DNA from: Pseudomonadota bacterium
Lineage (GTDB): Bacteria > Desulfobacterota > Desulfovibrionia > Desulfovibrionales > Desulfovibrionaceae
DNA: 8,844 nt
Assembly: GCA_023411815.1 (NCBI GenBank)
Contig: JAEYOJ010000017.1
Location: 1-8,844, forward strand
Reading direction: 5' to 3'
Positions 1-6,732 of the stretch are shown here, piece by piece. The notes under the pieces were generated by a model. It was not told the origin of the DNA and did not search any database. It saw only the letters and a program-made list of their open reading frames with translations. The translations under genes and the position numbers were made by a program. The first letter of the stretch is position 1; each line of letters starts with the position of its first letter.

Positions 1-322
1 GCTCCAGCAGGTCCCAGGCATGCTCGGAGAGCCGGTTGGGCAGCATGTCCAGCGAATCCAGCACGACGAGCACCAGGAAGGTGATCATGGTCAGGGGCCG
101 CCAGTTGGATTGCAGCCAGCCCTTGCCGGCCGCCTCGGCCGCGATGGCCTTGGAGCGGGCGTCCATGAGCCCTGTCTCGTATTGCAGCATGCGCTCTGAA
201 AGCTGCACTTCTAGCTGAAGCAAGGCGCGCTGGCCCTCCAGCCGCTCCTTGTCCGAGGTGAACTTGTCGATGACCTTGCTGATGGGCGAGATGAGGTCGC
301 CCAGGAATCCGATGACGCTCAT
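1..322 (-). CDS. Phage holin-like protein (3-TM / GTA-type holin family), partial
   Basis: This reading frame starts at ATG 322 on the minus strand and runs off the left edge without a stop, giving the first 107 residues. Residues 25-60 are charged and probably helical. They lead into KAIAAEAAGKGWLQSNWRP (residues 59-76) and then a hydrophobic stretch (about 77-92) that looks like a first membrane segment. An Ala/Glu-rich helix, then W-L-Q-x-N-W-R-P, then membrane segments is the pattern I know from the 3-TM holin family of phages and gene transfer agents (PF11351, from memory). Holins permeabilise the inner membrane so that endolysin reaches peptidoglycan. The gene begins 7 bases after the endolysin stop codon, so the two are probably one lysis operon. 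The later membrane segments lie outside the window. Family assignment is from motif recall, without a profile search. Confidence 0.78.
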   Translation of the reverse strand, partial: MSVIGFLGDLISPISKVIDKFTSDKERLEGQRALLQLEVQLSERMLQYETGLMDARSKAIAAEAAGKGWLQSNWRPLTMITFLVLVVLDSLDMLPNRLSEHAWDLLE

Positions 323-329
323 GGTGCCC

Positions 330-770
330 TCAGGGTTTCACGAACTGGATGCCACGCCGCGCTAGGTCATGGTTGCGGCAGTCCACGTGCAGCCAGGACA
401 CGTCATCCTCGACGCAGGTGATGTGCTCGAAGGCCTCCAGCTCGGGATGGGCGCGGATGTCAGCGCGGATCTCGGTGGCCGTGGCCTGGGTTGGGATGAG
501 GTCCAGGGCGCGGCCGAAGCGGTGCTGCGACAGAGCGGCTCCGACGGTGCAGTCCTGCGGCCGGTAGCCGCGAAACTGGTGCTGCCCGCCAAAAGACCAG
601 GTGTTGCAGACGAGCTTGCCGTATCGCTGTCGCAGACGGTCGGCGGTGATCAGGATGCGGTCGTCGAGCAGCAAGGCGCAGCGGTCGAGCCGCCCGAGCA
701 GCTCAAGCTCGCGGTAGGTGGATTCGGGCAGTAGTTCGGGCCAGGTGAAGTGGGTTGGGATGTAGGACAT
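330..770 (-). CDS. M15-type zinc D,D-peptidase, probable phage endolysin
   Basis: This 146-residue protein has the zinc-peptidase signature S-x-H-x-x-G-x-A-x-D (SQHRFGRALD, residues 81-90; ligands H83 and D90). A second motif, WLHVD (126-130; H128), supplies the third ligand, with acidic residues E121-D123 just before it. This is the M15/VanY-like fold that cuts peptide cross-links in peptidoglycan. No signal peptide is visible, as expected for an endolysin released through a holin, and a holin-like gene follows at once. The start ATG (768-770) has an AGGAG ribosome binding site five bases upstream. A bacterial D,D-carboxypeptidase is less likely given its small size, missing export signal and holin neighbour. 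It is transcribed away from the cas operon, so it is adjacent to that operon but not part of it. Confidence 0.8.
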   Translation of the reverse strand: MSYIPTHFTWPELLPESTYRELELLGRLDRCALLLDDRILITADRLRQRYGKLVCNTWSFGGQHQFRGYRPQDCTVGAALSQHRFGRALDLIPTQATATEIRADIRAHPELEAFEHITCVEDDVSWLHVDCRNHDLARRGIQFVKP

Positions 771-1024
771 GTGCGCTCCTTGGTGAGCAGGAGATAGCTG
801 GAGCGCGGGGGGATGAGGATGGCTGGATGCGTAATATGGACTGTAAAACTATCGTGCTTAGCGCAAATCGAAATTGATCTATCCTGCTAGCAGAGTTTTT
901 CTCTACGGTTCAAAACACATATGCGCTCTCCAAGTATCTTCGCAAATCAAATCACATTGACCGTCTAGTCTATGGGCGATATCTCAGATAAACTGTTTTT
1001 CCAAACTTTACCGCGAGCAAAACC
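771..1024. promoter_or_regulatory. Divergent intergenic region between lysis cassette and cas operon
   Basis: This 254-base gap separates the minus-strand endolysin from plus-strand cas3. From about 830 onward it is clearly more AT-rich than the genes around it. It must carry the cas operon promoter and may carry the lysis-gene promoter. An 8-base direct repeat CGCAAATC occurs at 862-869 and 941-948, and a short AGAG-TTTTT-CTCT hairpin at 892-904; both may be chance. I found no convincing gene, tRNA or attachment site in it. Confidence 0.6.
957..985 (+). promoter_or_regulatory. Candidate sigma-70-type promoter for the cas operon (weak)
   Basis: TTGACC (957-962) matches five of six bases of a -35 box. 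After a 17-base spacer, TATCTC (980-985) matches only three of six bases of a -10 box. It sits about 40 bases before the cas3 start. It is the best pair I could find by eye in the gap, but the poor -10 makes it a guess. Confidence 0.25.
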
Positions 1025-3229
1025 ATGCCTCCCTATGCCCATTCTTCTCCTGTGTTGCCTCGCGAGCAGTGGCATGACCTGTACGAGCATTTGTATGCCG
1101 TGGCTGATATGGCCGCGCATTTCGCCACGCCGTTCGGCGGACAGGACTGGGCGCATGCTGCCGGCCTGCTGCACGATGTGGGCAAGGCCCAGGCGGCCTT
1201 CCAGGAGTACCTGCGGCTGAGCACCGAGGGCCACGCCAAGCGTGGGAGCGTGCCGCATGCCGTGCACGGAGCCTTGCTGGCCGCAGGAAAGCACAAGGTT
1301 CTGGGCAAGCTGCTGGCTTACTGCCTTGCCGGCCATCACGGGGGATTGCCGGACTGGGATGGTTTGGAGCGTCGTCTGCACAACGCCTCGGACCCGGGCG
1401 AGGCCGCCGCTATTGCGGTCTACAATCGGTTTCCGCAGGGCTTTCCGTTTCGGGAGATTACCGGGAACAAGACGGGCTTCGTGCTCTCGTTCTTCACGCG
1501 CATGGTCTTCTCCTGCTTGGTGGATGCAGACTGGCTGGACACCGAGGCCTTCATGGACCGGGAAAAAGCCGCTTGGCGCGGCGGATATCCGACGCTTTCC
1601 AAACTGTCCGAGCGGTTCTTCCCCCGGTTGGAGGACCTGACCGCCAGAGTCGACGACACGCCCGTGAACCGCATCCGCCGCGAGGTGCTGGATGCCTGCC
1701 TCGCGGCCGCCGAGCATGCTCCAGGGCTCTTTTCGCTCACCGTGCCCACGGGCGGCGGTAAGACGCTCTCCTCGCTGGCCTTCGCCCTGCGCCATGCCGA
1801 GAAGCACGGCCTCTCGCGCATCGTCTACGTCATCCCGTACATGTCGATCATCGAGCAAAACGCCGACATATTTCGCAAATTCTTGGGTGACGACGCCGTG
1901 GTCGAGCATCATAGCTCCGCCGATCCGGGCAACGACACGGAAGCGGAAAACATGGCGCTGCGCCGGGCGCGGCTGGCCAGCGAAAACTGGGATGCGCCGC
2001 TCATCGCCACCACGGCGGTGCAGTTCTTCGAATCCCTTTTCGCGGCCAAGCCATCGCGCTGCCGCAAGCTGCACAATCTAGCCGGCAGCGTGATCATACT
2101 GGACGAGGCCCAGATGCTGCCCCAACCGTTGCTCCTGCCTTGCCTCGCGGCCATTCGCGAGCTTGCCGCGCGCTACGGCTCAAGCGTCGTTCTGTGCACG
2201 GCCACCCAACCGGCCGTGGGCAAGCGCGACGACTTCCCCAAGGGCCTGGAACGGGTGCATGACATCATTTCCAATCCGGCCGCCTTGCATGCCCGGCTAC
2301 GGCGCGTGCAAGTGGAGCACCTGGGCGCGCTGGACGACGAGGTCGTGGCCGAGCGGTTGCGCAAGCACCCGCAGGTGTTGTGCATCGTCAACACCCGCCG
2401 CCACGCCCGTGAGCTGTACGAGCGCCTGCAGGCGGCCGGAACCCAAGGCCTTGTGCACCTGAGCGCCAACATGACCGCCTCACACAGGAGCCGGGTCTTC
2501 GCAAAGATCAAGACCGCCCTGGCCGAGGGCCACCCCTGCCGCGTGGTCTCGACCCAGCTCGTAGAGGCTGGCGTGGATCTCGATTTTCCGGTGGTCTACC
2601 GCGCCGCCGCTGGCCTGGATTCCATTGCCCAGGCCGCCGGACGCTGCGACCGCGAGGGATTGCTGACGAACAGGGCCGGAGCGCCCGCCGGGCGGGTCTA
2701 CGTGTTCACACCCGCGGACGGCCTGCCGCCGGGCCATTTCCGCATCACCGCCAATACCACCGCCGAAGTCCTACGCCAGGCCTACCCCGACCTACTCGCG
2801 CCCGAGGCCGTGGAGCGCTACTTCCGGCTGCTGTTCTGGCAGGCGGGCGAACGGCTCGATGACAAGAACGTCCTCAAGGATCTGGAGGCGGGCGCCGGCA
2901 AAGGCAACTTCCCCTTTCGCGAAATCGCCGATAAGTTTCGGCTGATCGAAAATGACATGTGCCCTGTCATCGTGGCCGACACTCCGGAGCTGGAGTCCCT
3001 GGTCCGCGACCTGGAATACGCCCCGTCTCCCGGTCGTATTCTTCGCAAGCTCCAGCGTTACACCGTGCAGCTGCATCAGCAGGCGTGGAACGCTCTTGTG
3101 GCTGCCGGAGCCGCCAGGCTGGTGCTGGATGGGCTGGCGTTGCTGGAGAATCTTGATTTGTACAGTGAGGAGCTGGGTTTGTGTCCCGAGGACCCCACAT
3201 ATCTGAGCATCGAGTCGAGCATCATCTGA
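1025..3229 (+). CDS. cas3: Cas3 HD nuclease-helicase, type I-C
   Basis: Cas3 is the effector nuclease-helicase recruited by Cascade; it nicks, unwinds and degrades target DNA. The 734-residue protein has an N-terminal HD nuclease domain with metal-binding candidates H22, H50-D51 (in HDVGK), H81, H104-H105 (in HHGG) and D167/D169. A superfamily 2 helicase follows: Walker A PTGGGKT (241-247), Walker B DEAQ (360-363), motif III CTATQP (391-396), motif V VEAGVDLD (513-520) and motif VI QAAGRCDREG (536-545). Every motif looks intact, so the protein should be active. ATG 1025 is the first start codon after an in-frame stop at 989-991, and PYAHS near the N-terminus fits I-C Cas3 proteins. No strong Shine-Dalgarno sequence precedes it, unlike most genes downstream. 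It is first in the operon. Confidence 0.97.
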   Translation: MPPYAHSSPVLPREQWHDLYEHLYAVADMAAHFATPFGGQDWAHAAGLLHDVGKAQAAFQEYLRLSTEGHAKRGSVPHAVHGALLAAGKHKVLGKLLAYCLAGHHGGLPDWDGLERRLHNASDPGEAAAIAVYNRFPQGFPFREITGNKTGFVLSFFTRMVFSCLVDADWLDTEAFMDREKAAWRGGYPTLSKLSERFFPRLEDLTARVDDTPVNRIRREVLDACLAAAEHAPGLFSLTVPTGGGKTLSSLAFALRHAEKHGLSRIVYVIPYMSIIEQNADIFRKFLGDDAVVEHHSSADPGNDTEAENMALRRARLASENWDAPLIATTAVQFFESLFAAKPSRCRKLHNLAGSVIILDEAQMLPQPLLLPCLAAIRELAARYGSSVVLCTATQPAVGKRDDFPKGLERVHDIISNPAALHARLRRVQVEHLGALDDEVVAERLRKHPQVLCIVNTRRHARELYERLQAAGTQGLVHLSANMTASHRSRVFAKIKTALAEGHPCRVVSTQLVEAGVDLDFPVVYRAAAGLDSIAQAAGRCDREGLLTNRAGAPAGRVYVFTPADGLPPGHFRITANTTAEVLRQAYPDLLAPEAVERYFRLLFWQAGERLDDKNVLKDLEAGAGKGNFPFREIADKFRLIENDMCPVIVADTPELESLVRDLEYAPSPGRILRKLQRYTVQLHQQAWNALVAAGAARLVLDGLALLENLDLYSEELGLCPEDPTYLSIESSII

Positions 3230-3239
3230 AGGAGTTGCC

Positions 3240-3896
3240 ATGGCATTCGGAATCACACTCAAGGTCTGGGGCGATTACGCCTGCTTTACGCGGCCGGAGA
3301 TGAAGGTGGAACGCGTCTCCTATGACGTGATGACGCCGTCGGCCGCGCGGGGGGTGCTGGAGGCCATATACTGGAAGCCGGCCATCCGCTGGGTAGTGGA
3401 TCGCATCACCGTGCTGCGGCCCATCCGCTTCGAAAACGTGCGGCGTAACGAGCTGGGGCATAAGCTGCCGCTCCAGAATGTCACCAGAGCCATGCGGGAT
3501 GGCAAAAGCCCGGTGGAAACATTCATCGAGGACGATCGCCAGCAGCGCGCGGCCATGGTGCTACGCGACGTGGCCTATCTGATCGACGCGCACTTCGAGC
3601 CCACGGAGAAGTGGAACCCGGCGCACGAGAGCGAGGGTAAGCACCTGGACATCTTCAACCGCCGGGTGGAGCGCGGGCAATGCTTCCACCGGCCATACCT
3701 GGGCTGCCGCGAGTTCCCGGCCCACTTCGGCCCGGATGACGGCGAGCGATCAGCTGAAACCCTGGCCGGCGAACGCGACCTAGGCTGGATGCTGCACGAT
3801 CTGGACTACGGCCAGGACATGGAGGCCCGCTTCTTCCGCGCCACCATGCAGGACGGAGTCATCACGGTCCCGAGCTTCAAGGAGGCCTGCGCATGA
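3240..3896 (+). CDS. cas5c: Cas5c (Cas5d) crRNA-processing endoribonuclease and Cascade subunit
   Basis: In type I-C there is no Cas6. Cas5c cuts pre-crRNA and then stays bound to the 5' handle in Cascade. The 218-residue protein begins with the RAMP strand GITLKVWGDYACFTRPE and has the family helix AIYWKPAIRW (residues 43-51). Compared from memory with Bacillus halodurans Cas5d (Tyr46, Lys116, His117), the catalytic residues appear to be Y44, K134 and H135 (in EGKHLDIFNRR). FLGxRE-like YLGCREFPAHF lies at 153-163. The ribosome binding site AAGGAG (3229-3234) overlaps the end of the cas3 stop codon and lies five bases before ATG. The 3' end overlaps cas8c by four bases (ATGA), indicating translational coupling. 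Confidence 0.96.
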   Translation: MAFGITLKVWGDYACFTRPEMKVERVSYDVMTPSAARGVLEAIYWKPAIRWVVDRITVLRPIRFENVRRNELGHKLPLQNVTRAMRDGKSPVETFIEDDRQQRAAMVLRDVAYLIDAHFEPTEKWNPAHESEGKHLDIFNRRVERGQCFHRPYLGCREFPAHFGPDDGERSAETLAGERDLGWMLHDLDYGQDMEARFFRATMQDGVITVPSFKEACA

Positions 3897-5650
3897 TCCT
3901 GCAAGCGCTCTCCTCCTATTACGAGCGGCTGCGGAAGGACCCGGACGAGGACGTGCCCGAACCGGGGTTCAGCAAGGAGAAAATCCACTTCGAGCTGGTG
4001 CTCTCGCCCGACGGCAAGCTACGGCAGGTCAACAACATCCAGGTGCCGACTCCCAAGGGCAAGAAGCTGATTCCCAATATCATGTCGGTACCGGAGCCGG
4101 ACAAGACTCGGCGAGGGTTGAACATTGCAGCCAACTTTGCGTGGGATAACACCGGCTATGCCCTAGGCGCTGACAGCCAGGACAAGCCGGAACGTCTGCG
4201 CGCCAAGTTCACGGCCTTCCTTACCCTGGCCCACGAGGTCGGCGACTCAGTGAATGACGTAGGCATGCGCGCCGTGCTGGCCTTCCTGGACGCATGGAAT
4301 CCCGAGGATGCCCCACAGCTCGACCACTGGGACGAGCTGGCCGGACAGAACGTGGTCTTCCGCATAGATGGCGAGACGCAGCGCGTGCACGAGAGCACTG
4401 CCGTGAGAGCTGCCTGGCTGAGCCGACAAAACACTTCGGAAGCGGAGGGCGAGGCCATATGCCTTATCTCGGGCGAACGTGGTCCAGTGGCCCGACTGCA
4501 TCCCCCCATTAAAGGCGTGTATGGTCAGAAGAATATAGGACCGTTGGTTGGGTTGAATGACAACGCGTATTGGTCCTATGGCAGGGAACAGAGCTTCAAC
4601 GCCCCGACCTCGGAACGTGCTGCCTTCGCCTATGCCACGGCGTTGAACCATCTCCTCGCAGGCTCCCGGCAGAAGGTCCAGGTGGGAAACGCTACCGGCA
4701 TTTTCTGGTCCGAGAAGCCGAGCCAAGCGGAAACGCTTTTTTCCGCGTTCCTCGATATAAAGGAAGAGTCGGAAGATGCTCACGACACGGATTTAATACA
4801 GCGATTACATGAGTTGCTGGAAGCCGTGCGTGACGGCAAGGAGCCCCCGCTGTGGGGCGACGAGCCCAAGACACCCTTCTACATCATGGGTCTGTCTCCC
4901 AACGCCGCCCGGCTGTCCGTGCGCTTCTGGCACGTCTCTACCGTGGCTGCGATGGCCGAACGCCTGGGCCAGCACTTCCTCGACTTGAAAATCGAAAAGG
5001 CCTTCCCGAAAAACCCGTCGTTCCCAAGCCTGTGGCAACTGCTCATTGAGATCGCGCCGCTGCGCAAGACCGAGAACATTCCATCGACTCTGGGCGGCGA
5101 GCTCATGCGCGCCGTCATCACGGGCTCGGCCTACCCGCAAAGCCTGCTGACCCGCGTCATCGGCCGAATCCGCGCCGAGCAGGACGTCAGCTATTTGAAG
5201 GCCGCGCTCATCAAGGCCTGCTTCAACCGCTCATCCCGGCTTGCCAACAAAAAGGAGGACGTCACCGTGGCCCTGGACCCCACCTGCGAGAATATCGGCT
5301 ATCTGCTGGGGCGGCTGTTCGCCGTGCTTGAAAAGGCCCAGCAGGATGCGCTTCCCGGCATTAACGCTACAATTAAGGACCGCTTCTTCGGCGCGGCCTC
5401 GGCGACCCCGCGAGCTGTGTTCCCACGGCTTGTTCGGCTCGCCCAGCACCACATCTCCAAGGCCGAGTACGGCCATGTGGCGGACCGTCTGCTGGCCAAG
5501 GTCTCCGAGAAGATCGATGCCTGCGGCGTCGGCTTCCCCGCGCACCTGAACCTGGAGAACCAGGGCATGTTCGCCCTGGGTTACTACCACCAGCGCAACG
5601 ACAACTACCGCAAGAACGAAGACAAGCTCGACCCCATCAAGGAGAACTAG
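3893..5650 (+). CDS. cas8c: Cas8c (Csd1), large Cascade subunit, type I-C
   Basis: Cas8c is the large subunit of type I-C Cascade; it recognises the PAM and helps recruit Cas3. The 585-residue protein starts MILQALSSYYERL, as typical family members do. It carries landmarks such as CLISGERGPVARLHPPIKGV (190-209), SYGREQSFNAP (228-238) and the segment around YIMGLSPNAARLSVRFW (330-346). The start overlaps the cas5c stop (ATGA) and has AAGGAGG (3879-3885) seven bases upstream. The C-terminal 127 residues are probably also made separately as Cas11c (see that entry). One oddity is that codons for about residues 203-226 and 287-305 are AT-rich with rare ATA, TTA and CGA. The first patch replaces what I recall as a conserved G-x-Q-S-S/T-G-A loop with YGQKNIGP. 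No frameshift or truncation was seen. Confidence 0.96.
   Translation: MILQALSSYYERLRKDPDEDVPEPGFSKEKIHFELVLSPDGKLRQVNNIQVPTPKGKKLIPNIMSVPEPDKTRRGLNIAANFAWDNTGYALGADSQDKPERLRAKFTAFLTLAHEVGDSVNDVGMRAVLAFLDAWNPEDAPQLDHWDELAGQNVVFRIDGETQRVHESTAVRAAWLSRQNTSEAEGEAICLISGERGPVARLHPPIKGVYGQKNIGPLVGLNDNAYWSYGREQSFNAPTSERAAFAYATALNHLLAGSRQKVQVGNATGIFWSEKPSQAETLFSAFLDIKEESEDAHDTDLIQRLHELLEAVRDGKEPPLWGDEPKTPFYIMGLSPNAARLSVRFWHVSTVAAMAERLGQHFLDLKIEKAFPKNPSFPSLWQLLIEIAPLRKTENIPSTLGGELMRAVITGSAYPQSLLTRVIGRIRAEQDVSYLKAALIKACFNRSSRLANKKEDVTVALDPTCENIGYLLGRLFAVLEKAQQDALPGINATIKDRFFGAASATPRAVFPRLVRLAQHHISKAEYGHVADRLLAKVSEKIDACGVGFPAHLNLENQGMFALGYYHQRNDNYRKNEDKLDPIKEN
5251..5269 (+). promoter_or_regulatory. Internal ribosome binding site and GTG start for Cas11c inside cas8c
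   Basis: AAAGGAGG (5251-5258) is a near-perfect Shine-Dalgarno sequence. It is followed by eight bases and then GTG (5267-5269) in the cas8c frame, codon 459. Spacing and strength match or exceed those of the annotated cas genes. In cas8c these bases merely encode Lys-Lys-Glu-Asp, so the match may be selected for translation initiation. Confidence 0.85.
5267..5650 (+). CDS. cas11c: Cas11c small Cascade subunit, translated from within cas8c
   Basis: Type I-C loci have no separate small-subunit gene. Published work on I-C (including D. vulgaris), I-B and I-D systems showed that the small subunit is made from an internal start in the large-subunit gene. Here a strong internal Shine-Dalgarno (5251-5258) precedes an in-frame GTG at codon 459 of cas8c. 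The product would be 127 residues, VALDPTCENIGYLLGRLFAV at its start, sharing the stop at 5648-5650. The length agrees with the roughly 120-residue Cas11c known from other systems. The sequence is largely helical in character, with basic and aromatic residues toward the end, as expected for a subunit that lines the Cascade belly and contacts the non-target strand. I saw no competing start nearby with a comparable site. The exact start remains an inference from sequence. Confidence 0.82.
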   Translation: MALDPTCENIGYLLGRLFAVLEKAQQDALPGINATIKDRFFGAASATPRAVFPRLVRLAQHHISKAEYGHVADRLLAKVSEKIDACGVGFPAHLNLENQGMFALGYYHQRNDNYRKNEDKLDPIKEN

Positions 5651-5652
5651 CC

Positions 5653-6519
5653 ATGCAGCCCATCCAGAACCGCTACGATTTCCTCTTCCTCTTCGACGTG
5701 GAGAACGGCAACCCCAATGGCGACCCGGACGCCGGCAACCTGCCGCGCCTGGACCCAGAGACCAGCAAAGGACTGGTGACCGACGTATGCCTGAAGCGCA
5801 AGATCAGGAATTACGTGGAGTTGACCAGGGGCAATGCCGCGCCATACGAGATATATGTGCGCGAGAAGGCCGTACTGACGCTCCAGCAGGAGCGCGCCCA
5901 CAAGGACCTGGGCGATGTGGACAAGAAGGCCGACAAGACGGCCCAGGCCCGCGCCTGGATGTGCAAAAACTTCTTCGACGTGCGTGCCTTCGGCGCGGTA
6001 ATGAGCCTCAAAGACTACAATTGCGGCCAGGTGCGTGGACCGGTGCAGCTCGCGTTCTCGCGTTCCATCGATCCCGTGGTGCCGCTGGATATCTCCATCA
6101 CGCGCATGGCCGTTGCCACCGAGGCCGAGGCCGAGAAGCAAGGCGGCGACAACCGCACCATGGGCCGCAAGTCCATTGTGCCCTACGGCCTGTACCGCTG
6201 CCACGGCTTCGTCTCTGCTCCTCTGGCCGGGCAGACCGGCTTTGGCGAGGAAGACCTCAAACTGCTGTGGGAAGCGCTCCAGAACATGTTCGAGCACGAC
6301 CGCTCGGCTGCCCGTGGCGAGATGGCAGCGCGCAAGCTTATCGTCTTCAAGCACGCCGACAAACTCGGCAAGGCCCCGGCGCACAAGCTGTTCGAGCTGG
6401 TCAAAGTCGAGCGTAACGGCGACGGTTCCCAGCCGCCGCGCTCTTTCGCGGACTACACGGTGACCATAGATGAATCCTCTTGCCCCAAAGATGTCGAAAT
6501 CCTCGACCTCATTAAATAG
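5653..6519 (+). CDS. cas7c: Cas7c (Csd2), crRNA-binding Cascade backbone subunit
   Basis: Cas7c multimerises along the crRNA to form the Cascade backbone. The 288-residue protein has the Csd2/Csh2-type signature ENGNPNGDPD (residues 17-26), TDVCLKRKIRNYV (43-55), FDVRAFGAVM (108-117), then RGPVQLAFSRSIDP (128-141) and GRKSIVPYGLYRCHGF (171-186). These are typical of the RAMP-fold backbone subunit of I-C systems. The length is normal for the family. The gene starts two bases after the cas8c stop, with AAGGAG (5639-5644) eight bases before ATG. Its last codons are less GC-rich than the body of the gene, and the next gene's ribosome binding site overlaps its TAG stop. In loci I know, cas4 follows cas7 directly; here an extra small gene lies between them. 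Confidence 0.96.
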   Translation: MQPIQNRYDFLFLFDVENGNPNGDPDAGNLPRLDPETSKGLVTDVCLKRKIRNYVELTRGNAAPYEIYVREKAVLTLQQERAHKDLGDVDKKADKTAQARAWMCKNFFDVRAFGAVMSLKDYNCGQVRGPVQLAFSRSIDPVVPLDISITRMAVATEAEAEKQGGDNRTMGRKSIVPYGLYRCHGFVSAPLAGQTGFGEEDLKLLWEALQNMFEHDRSAARGEMAARKLIVFKHADKLGKAPAHKLFELVKVERNGDGSQPPRSFADYTVTIDESSCPKDVEILDLIK

Positions 6520-6528
6520 GAGAGTGAT

Positions 6529-6717
6529 ATGAGCGTCAAAAAGGGCAACTTTGAGGTTTACATCAAGGTTAAGGGCAAAGATAAAAAGATAAAGGGGCAT
6601 CTTTATCTTACGAGTGGAAATCTCTACTACACTCGCCCGAATGGAAAGCAGGATAAATGCTGCATTACATATCAGCAGCTGATTGATCTTCTTGAAGAGC
6701 ATGCTGTGTTTGAATAG
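6529..6717 (+). CDS. Unrecognised 62-residue lysine-rich protein inserted in the cas operon
   Basis: I do not recognise this as a known cas gene. The 62-residue product is strongly basic over its first 22 residues (eight Lys). It then has an alternating hydrophobic/aromatic segment, GHLYLTSGNLYYTR (23-36), likely to form a beta hairpin. A Cys pair lies at C44-C45, and YQQLIDLLEEH (48-58) looks like an amphipathic helix. There is no signal peptide or membrane segment. By hand count the gene is 76/189 GC (about 40%), against about 67% in a 60-base sample of cas7c, which suggests a separate origin. It looks genuinely translated: AGGAG (6518-6522), overlapping the cas7c stop, lies six bases before ATG, and the frame fills the gap up to cas4. 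A nucleic-acid-binding accessory, a regulator or an anti-CRISPR-like passenger are all possible; nothing seen decides between them. Confidence 0.8.
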   Translation: MSVKKGNFEVYIKVKGKDKKIKGHLYLTSGNLYYTRPNGKQDKCCITYQQLIDLLEEHAVFE

Positions 6718-6732
6718 CTAGTGCAATTCAAT

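Noticed and set aside
369..734. Plus-strand 121-codon frame opposite the endolysin
   Set aside because: The minus strand has clear M15 zinc motifs and a ribosome binding site. The plus frame has neither a recognisable domain nor a convincing start.
892..904. AGAG-TTTTT-CTCT hairpin as a terminator
   Set aside because: Four-base arms are too short, and the T-run is in the loop rather than after the stem.
965..2074. 369-codon open frame on the minus strand opposite cas3
   Set aside because: It lies antisense to the HD and helicase motifs of cas3, has no recognisable domain, and is a typical long antisense frame of GC-rich coding DNA.
5787..6416. 209-codon plus-strand frame in another phase within cas7c
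   Set aside because: It is fully inside cas7c, Arg/Gly/Gln-rich and without its own ribosome binding site; a frame shadow.
5647..6702. 351-codon minus-strand frame opposite cas7c and the small gene
   Set aside because: The plus strand carries clear Cas7c motifs and a translated small gene. The antisense product is low-complexity with no family resemblance.
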